DNA of 60,052 bases from Motiliproteus sp. GTDB lineage: Bacteria > Pseudomonadota > Gammaproteobacteria > Pseudomonadales > Balneatricaceae. Every line of letters starts with the position of its first letter. The stretch's first letter is position 1. Shown piece after piece: positions 56,774 to 60,052 of the stretch. The notes under the pieces were generated by a model that saw only the letters and a program-made list of their open reading frames with translations, ran no database searches and was not told where the DNA came from. The stretch covers positions 1 through 60,052 of the forward strand of contig JAPHRD010000014.1 of assembly GCA_026196225.1 (NCBI GenBank), given 5' to 3'. A program made the position numbers and the translations under genes.

Positions 56774-57753
56774 GTTTGAACGGGCTGTTAGAAGTACTGG
56801 CGGATGGCCAGTTTCATTCCGGAGAAGATTTAGGCGCGCGCTTAGGGGTTAGCCGCAGTGCGGTCTGGAAACAACTAAAGAAGTTGCAAGCTTTGGGTAT
56901 CGATCACTATTCGGTGAAAGGGCGCGGCTACCGTATTCCTGGTGGTCTCAATCTGCTGAGTGTGGAAAAGCTCAGTGCGGAGCTGGATGCGCGAGTCGCT
57001 GCAAAACTTCACGCCATCGACCTGCAGCTCAGTGTTGATTCCACCAATGTGATGGCGATGCAGGGGATCCAAAAAGGCCAGAATCACGGCTTTCTATATC
57101 TCGCTGAGCGGCAAACCGCCGGCAAGGGGCGTAGGGGGCGAGATTGGATCAGTCCGTTTTCACGCAATCTATACTTCTCTTTAACCTGGAGTTTTACCCA
57201 GGGTGCGGCTGCGCTGGAAGGGCTTAGTCTGGTGGTTGGATTAGCGCTTGCCCGTGGTCTTAGTAGTTGTGGCGTGGAGGGTGTTGGCCTGAAATGGCCT
57301 AACGATCTGTTAAGCGGCGACAAGAAGCTGGCGGGGATCTTGCTTGAGATGACCGGTGATGCATCGGGAGTTTGTCAGGTGGTGATCGGTGTTGGTGTTA
57401 ATGTGGCTATGTCTGAATCTGAAGGTGGTGCCATCGATCAGCCCTGGACAGACGTGTCGAGCTGTTTGTCGGATGGATCCGGCGCGGTTGATCGTAACCG
57501 CTTGTTGGCGGCAATTTTGAATGAATTAGTACCTGCCCTGGAGCGTTTCTCAGAACAGGGATTTGCGCCCTTTAAGGAATCTTGGATGGGGCTGGATGGG
57601 TTTGCCAATCGGCGGGTGCGATTGCAAACATCGTCGCAGCAGTTTCAGGGTGTAGCAAAGGGTGTGGACAGCAGCGGAGCACTGTTGCTGGAAACCGAGC
57701 AGGGTGTGCAGTCGTTTCATGGTGGTGAGTTAAGTCTGAGGGCGATGGATTGA
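56770..57753 (+). CDS. birA: Biotin-protein ligase / biotin operon repressor
   Basis: BirA attaches biotin to carboxylase carrier protein and, in two-domain versions, also represses the biotin operon. Residues 1-60 form an N-terminal helix-turn-helix (LGARLGVSRSAVWKQLKKLQ), so this is the bifunctional form. The ligase core has GKGRRGRDW at 118-126 and KWPNDLLSG. It overlaps both folA and coaX by four bases. Confidence 0.95.
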   Translation: MSLNGLLEVLADGQFHSGEDLGARLGVSRSAVWKQLKKLQALGIDHYSVKGRGYRIPGGLNLLSVEKLSAELDARVAAKLHAIDLQLSVDSTNVMAMQGIQKGQNHGFLYLAERQTAGKGRRGRDWISPFSRNLYFSLTWSFTQGAAALEGLSLVVGLALARGLSSCGVEGVGLKWPNDLLSGDKKLAGILLEMTGDASGVCQVVIGVGVNVAMSESEGGAIDQPWTDVSSCLSDGSGAVDRNRLLAAILNELVPALERFSEQGFAPFKESWMGLDGFANRRVRLQTSSQQFQGVAKGVDSSGALLLETEQGVQSFHGGELSLRAMD

Positions 57754-58469
57754 TTCTTGATCTGGATGTTGGCAATAGTTTTATCAAGTGGCGGTTGGGT
57801 GATCTTGAAGGTCAGCTCCGATCAGAAGGGCTTGATCGCCAGCGATTTCAAGATTGCTTTCCTTCCCAAAAGCCTCGGCGGGTGCGATTGGCAACTGTGG
57901 CCTGCCAGCAACAGCAGCAAGCGATTGAGCAGTGGTGTCAGGAGTTGTGGGGTGTGCCGGTAGAGATCGCTACGACTCAGGTTGAGGCTGCGGGGGTTGT
58001 TAACAGTTATGCGGATCCGCTGCGAATGGGGGTAGATCGCTGGTTGGCAATGCTTGCGGCTTTTAACCAGTTTAATCGGCCGTGCTGTGTGGTGGATTGT
58101 GGTAGTGCCATTACTATTGATTACGTAGCCGCCGATGGTCGCCATCAGGGCGGTTATATTATCCCTGGGTTAAGGCTGATGCGTCTGGGGTTGTTGCATA
58201 ATACCCAGCGTGTGCTGGCATCGGTGGATAGTGCGGGCGTTTTTCCCGCCCGTCCGGGAGAGAGTACCGAGCAAGCCGTAGACGGTGGTATCGCGTTGCT
58301 GTTCGAATCACTGGCGCAGCGTGTGAAGGCTGATTATCGTCAATTGCTGGGCGAAGATGCGCAATTGGTGGTAACGGGCGGCGATGGCGGGTATTTTATT
58401 GATGTTATAGACGAGGGTGAGTATCGACCTCAGCTGGTATTGGATGGTTTGGCCTATGCGCTGCCTTAA
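57750..58469 (+). CDS. coaX: Type III pantothenate kinase
   Basis: CoaX phosphorylates pantothenate in coenzyme A synthesis and, unlike CoaA, is not feedback inhibited. The 239-residue protein has the ASKHA motifs DVGNSFIKW (phosphate 1), DCGSAITIDYV (phosphate 2) and GVDRWLAM. The start is TTG 57750, inside the birA stop (TTGA), which couples translation to birA. Confidence 0.95.
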   Translation: MILDLDVGNSFIKWRLGDLEGQLRSEGLDRQRFQDCFPSQKPRRVRLATVACQQQQQAIEQWCQELWGVPVEIATTQVEAAGVVNSYADPLRMGVDRWLAMLAAFNQFNRPCCVVDCGSAITIDYVAADGRHQGGYIIPGLRLMRLGLLHNTQRVLASVDSAGVFPARPGESTEQAVDGGIALLFESLAQRVKADYRQLLGEDAQLVVTGGDGGYFIDVIDEGEYRPQLVLDGLAYALP

Positions 58470-58516
58470 TTATTGGTGGTGTGGCGGGATAAAAACGTGA
58501 CCATGGAGTAGATCCT

Positions 58517-59242
58517 TTGCGCTGGTTCTTTCTGATTCTGTTGGTATTGAATATCGCTCTCTATGCTTGGTTTCAACAAGAGCAAGAGTTGCGTGATCGG
58601 GTAGCGAACCGGGTTGAATTCTCTGGTGCTGATGTTGAGCCTATTCGTCTGCTATCTGAAATGCCCATTCAGCTGCGAAAGCGTTCTGCTGCTAATCAGT
58701 CGGATAAATCAGTTCGATCAAAGGATAGGGCGGCAGGTGGTGCCAATGTTACTGAAGATCAGTGTCTGGTTATTAGCGGTTTCCCGTCAGTCGAGTCGGC
58801 TCGCACCTATCTATTAGATCAGTTATCCGCTGATTATCAGGGGCGAGTGGTGCAATTATCAGAGTCGGTTATCGACTACTGGGTTTATGTGCGGGCGCCA
58901 GAAGGGCTTCATCAGCTTCAGAAGACTCAACAGTCGTTGCAGGATCAGGGGGTTGAGGTGTCCGTGGCACGTCAGGGTGCCTTGAAGGGGCAGTTGTCGC
59001 TCGGACTGTTTCAGCGTAAGGAGTTGGCGTTAGCGCTCTATGAGAGCCTGAAGAAGCGCAATTTTGACGTTGATGTCTTCGAATTGCCGCGGCAAAAAAT
59101 GATTTCAGCCATCCAGCTTTCCGGTAAAAAGGAAGGTGTGATTGATGTGACTGTTGAGCAGAAAGTGATCGCTGAATTGATCCTTCAGGATGCGTATCTA
59201 AAAAGTGAAAAAAAATTGTGTGAAAGGCTTGCATCGGGCTAA
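58517..59242 (+). CDS. SPOR-like membrane-anchored protein
   Basis: The 241-residue product starts at TTG 58517 with GGAG eight bases upstream. It has one N-terminal membrane segment (WFFLILLVLNIALYAWF), a Ser/Lys-rich linker, then CLVISGFPSVESARTYLLDQ and SLGLFQRKELALALYESLKK, resembling SPOR half-domains that bind septal peptidoglycan. Its position between coaX and the tRNA cluster is shared with pseudomonads. A role at the septum is inferred from the domain. Confidence 0.82.
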   Translation: MRWFFLILLVLNIALYAWFQQEQELRDRVANRVEFSGADVEPIRLLSEMPIQLRKRSAANQSDKSVRSKDRAAGGANVTEDQCLVISGFPSVESARTYLLDQLSADYQGRVVQLSESVIDYWVYVRAPEGLHQLQKTQQSLQDQGVEVSVARQGALKGQLSLGLFQRKELALALYESLKKRNFDVDVFELPRQKMISAIQLSGKKEGVIDVTVEQKVIAELILQDAYLKSEKKLCERLASG

Positions 59243-59257
59243 GACCATGAGTAAGAT
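59229..59257 (+). promoter_or_regulatory. Candidate promoter of the tRNA cluster
   Basis: TTGCAT (59229-59234), 17 bases, then TAAGAT (59252-59257), with a GC-rich start region (TTCGGCCTCC) as in stringently controlled stable RNA promoters. It overlaps the end of the SPOR-like gene and lies 24 bases before the first tRNA. Confidence 0.5.
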
Positions 59258-59280
59258 TTCGGCCTCCTGACTTAGGCATT

Positions 59281-59356
<76 letters not shown>

Positions 59357-59397
59357 TTTAAGTGGGAGCGAGATGATCTCGTAAGATCATACGGCTT

Positions 59398-59481
59398 GGT
59401 GAGGTTCCCGAGTGGCCAAAGGGATCAGACTGTAAATCTGACGCGCGAGCTTCGGTGGTTCGAATCCACCCCTCACCACCA
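59398..59481 (+). tRNA. tRNA-Tyr (GTA)
   Basis: An 84-nt tRNA with acceptor GGTGAGG/CCTCACC, a long class II variable arm, anticodon GTA in CTGTAAA, TTCGA loop and encoded CCA. Confidence 0.97.
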
Positions 59482-59502
59482 TTGATCTGGTAATAAGCTT
59501 AT

Positions 59503-59577
<75 letters not shown>

Positions 59578-59599
59578 AGTTCGCTTGTTATGGAATTGT

Positions 59600-59674
59600 G
59601 CTCCAGTAGCTCAGGGGTAGAGCACACCCTTGGTAAGGGTGAGGTCGGCGGTTCAATTCCGCCCTGGAGCTCCA
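59600..59674 (+). tRNA. tRNA-Thr (GGT)
   Basis: A 75-nt tRNA with acceptor GCTCCAG/CTGGAGC, anticodon GGT in TTGGTAA, TTCAA loop and encoded CCA. The order Thr-Tyr-Gly-Thr-tuf is the same as E. coli thrU-tyrU-glyT-thrT-tufB. Confidence 0.97.
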
Positions 59675-59694
59675 TTCCATAGCAAGTTATTCCT

Positions 59695-59734
59695 ATAAAG
59701 GGCAGATATTTTGCAATATCTGCCCTTTATTTTT
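59695..59734 (+). terminator. Strong intrinsic terminator between tRNAs and tuf
   Basis: A perfect 16-bp stem runs from 59695-59710 to 59715-59730, around a TTGC loop, and is followed by TTTT. It should separate the tRNA transcript from tuf, unlike E. coli, where both are joined. Confidence 0.88.
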
Positions 59735-59821
59735 GCTTATGTGGCTAAAAACTCTGGCCTCAGAGATTAGTAGCATCTAAAATCCGTAGCTTTAATTTTT
59801 TCATGTTCCCGGAGAGGCGTA

Positions 59822-60052
59822 ATGGCTAAGGAAACTTTTGAACGTACAAAACCCCATGTAAACGTCGGTACTATCGGACACGTTGATCATGGTAAAACTA
59901 CACTGACTGCTGCACTGACTCGCGTATGCGCGGAAGTTTGGGGCGGTGAGATGAAAGATTTCTCCCAGATCGATAATGCTCCTGAAGAGCGTGAGCGTGG
60001 TATCACTATCGCGACTTCTCACGTTGAGTATGATTCTCCAGATCGTCACTAT
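59822..60052 (+). CDS. tuf: Elongation factor Tu (partial, runs off the right edge)
   Basis: The first 77 codons of EF-Tu, which delivers aminoacyl-tRNA to the ribosome. P-loop GHVDHGKT at residues 19-26 and the switch I region (EERERGITI) are intact. GGAG precedes the ATG. The rest lies outside the window. The leader after the terminator has a weak TAAAAT at 59778-59783 as a possible -10. Confidence 0.98.
   Translation, partial: MAKETFERTKPHVNVGTIGHVDHGKTTLTAALTRVCAEVWGGEMKDFSQIDNAPEERERGITIATSHVEYDSPDRHY

Overview
The window looks like chromosomal core DNA of a gammaproteobacterium, most likely from the Oceanospirillales/Pseudomonadales/Cellvibrionales side. The evidence is gene content and order: rpiA/ilvA divergent, cysQ-nudE/yrfG-hslR-hslO-pckA, trxA-rho-ubiD, hemCDXY divergent from argH, a zapA-6S RNA-5-formyl-THF cyclo-ligase cluster, ygfB-pepP-ubiH-ubiI, rppH-ptsP, a TauE-type exporter next to lgt-thyA, and folA-birA-coaX followed by a tRNA cluster and tuf. 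I saw no prophage, insertion sequence, integron or CRISPR array. The genus cannot be fixed from the sequence alone.

Layout. 1-307 holds a folded inverted-repeat element and no convincing gene. 0.3-13.4 kb is rich in sensing and stress genes: a NarX/UhpB-type histidine kinase, a large AsmA-like DUF748 protein with five exact 43-residue repeats, a CueR-like MerR regulator, rpiA and ilvA, a Cpx-like two-component system with a divergent cpxP-like gene and a CpxR box between them, nnrS with a DNR/FNR-like site, and iron superoxide dismutase with a perfect palindrome upstream. 13.6-23.6 kb carries nucleotide hydrolases, heat-shock factors Hsp15 and Hsp33, PEP carboxykinase, thioredoxin, Rho, UbiD and a flavin-reductase-like protein. 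23.6-31.4 kb carries the haem operon hemC-D-X-Y facing argH, a GcvR-like ACT protein and an AEC transporter. 31.5-36.1 kb carries a 1328-residue transporter-like sensor kinase (SSS-STAC-GAF-PAS-kinase) flanked by two tiny membrane proteins. 36.1-42.2 kb carries a folate enzyme, 6S RNA, ZapA, a ZapB-like coiled coil, and ygfB-pepP-ubiH-ubiI. 42.4-49.8 kb carries gcvT-gcvH without gcvP, an RlmI-like methyltransferase, Tas, a LysE exporter, a gate-domain membrane protein and an Lrp regulator. 49.2-58.5 kb carries a HAD phosphatase, rppH-ptsP, an NRDE protein, a TauE exporter, lgt-thyA and folA-birA-coaX. The right end has four tRNAs (Thr, Tyr, Gly, Thr), a strong terminator and the start of tuf.

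How the genes work together. Several physiological sets recur. Ubiquinone synthesis has UbiD, UbiH and UbiI. One-carbon and folate metabolism has gcvT, gcvH, a GcvR-like protein, the cyclo-ligase, thyA and folA. Envelope homeostasis has Cpx, DUF748 and Lgt. Nitric oxide, oxygen and superoxide handling has NnrS, SodB and two candidate FNR-type sites. RNA fate has Rho, RppH and 6S RNA.

The window is mostly well-known genes. The least explained parts are the transporter-kinase with its two micro-membrane proteins, the 43-residue repeat array, the paired palindromes around nnrS/sodB, the left-edge structured element and a few short orphan proteins. Start codons were re-chosen where a better ribosome-binding site or family length argued for it.
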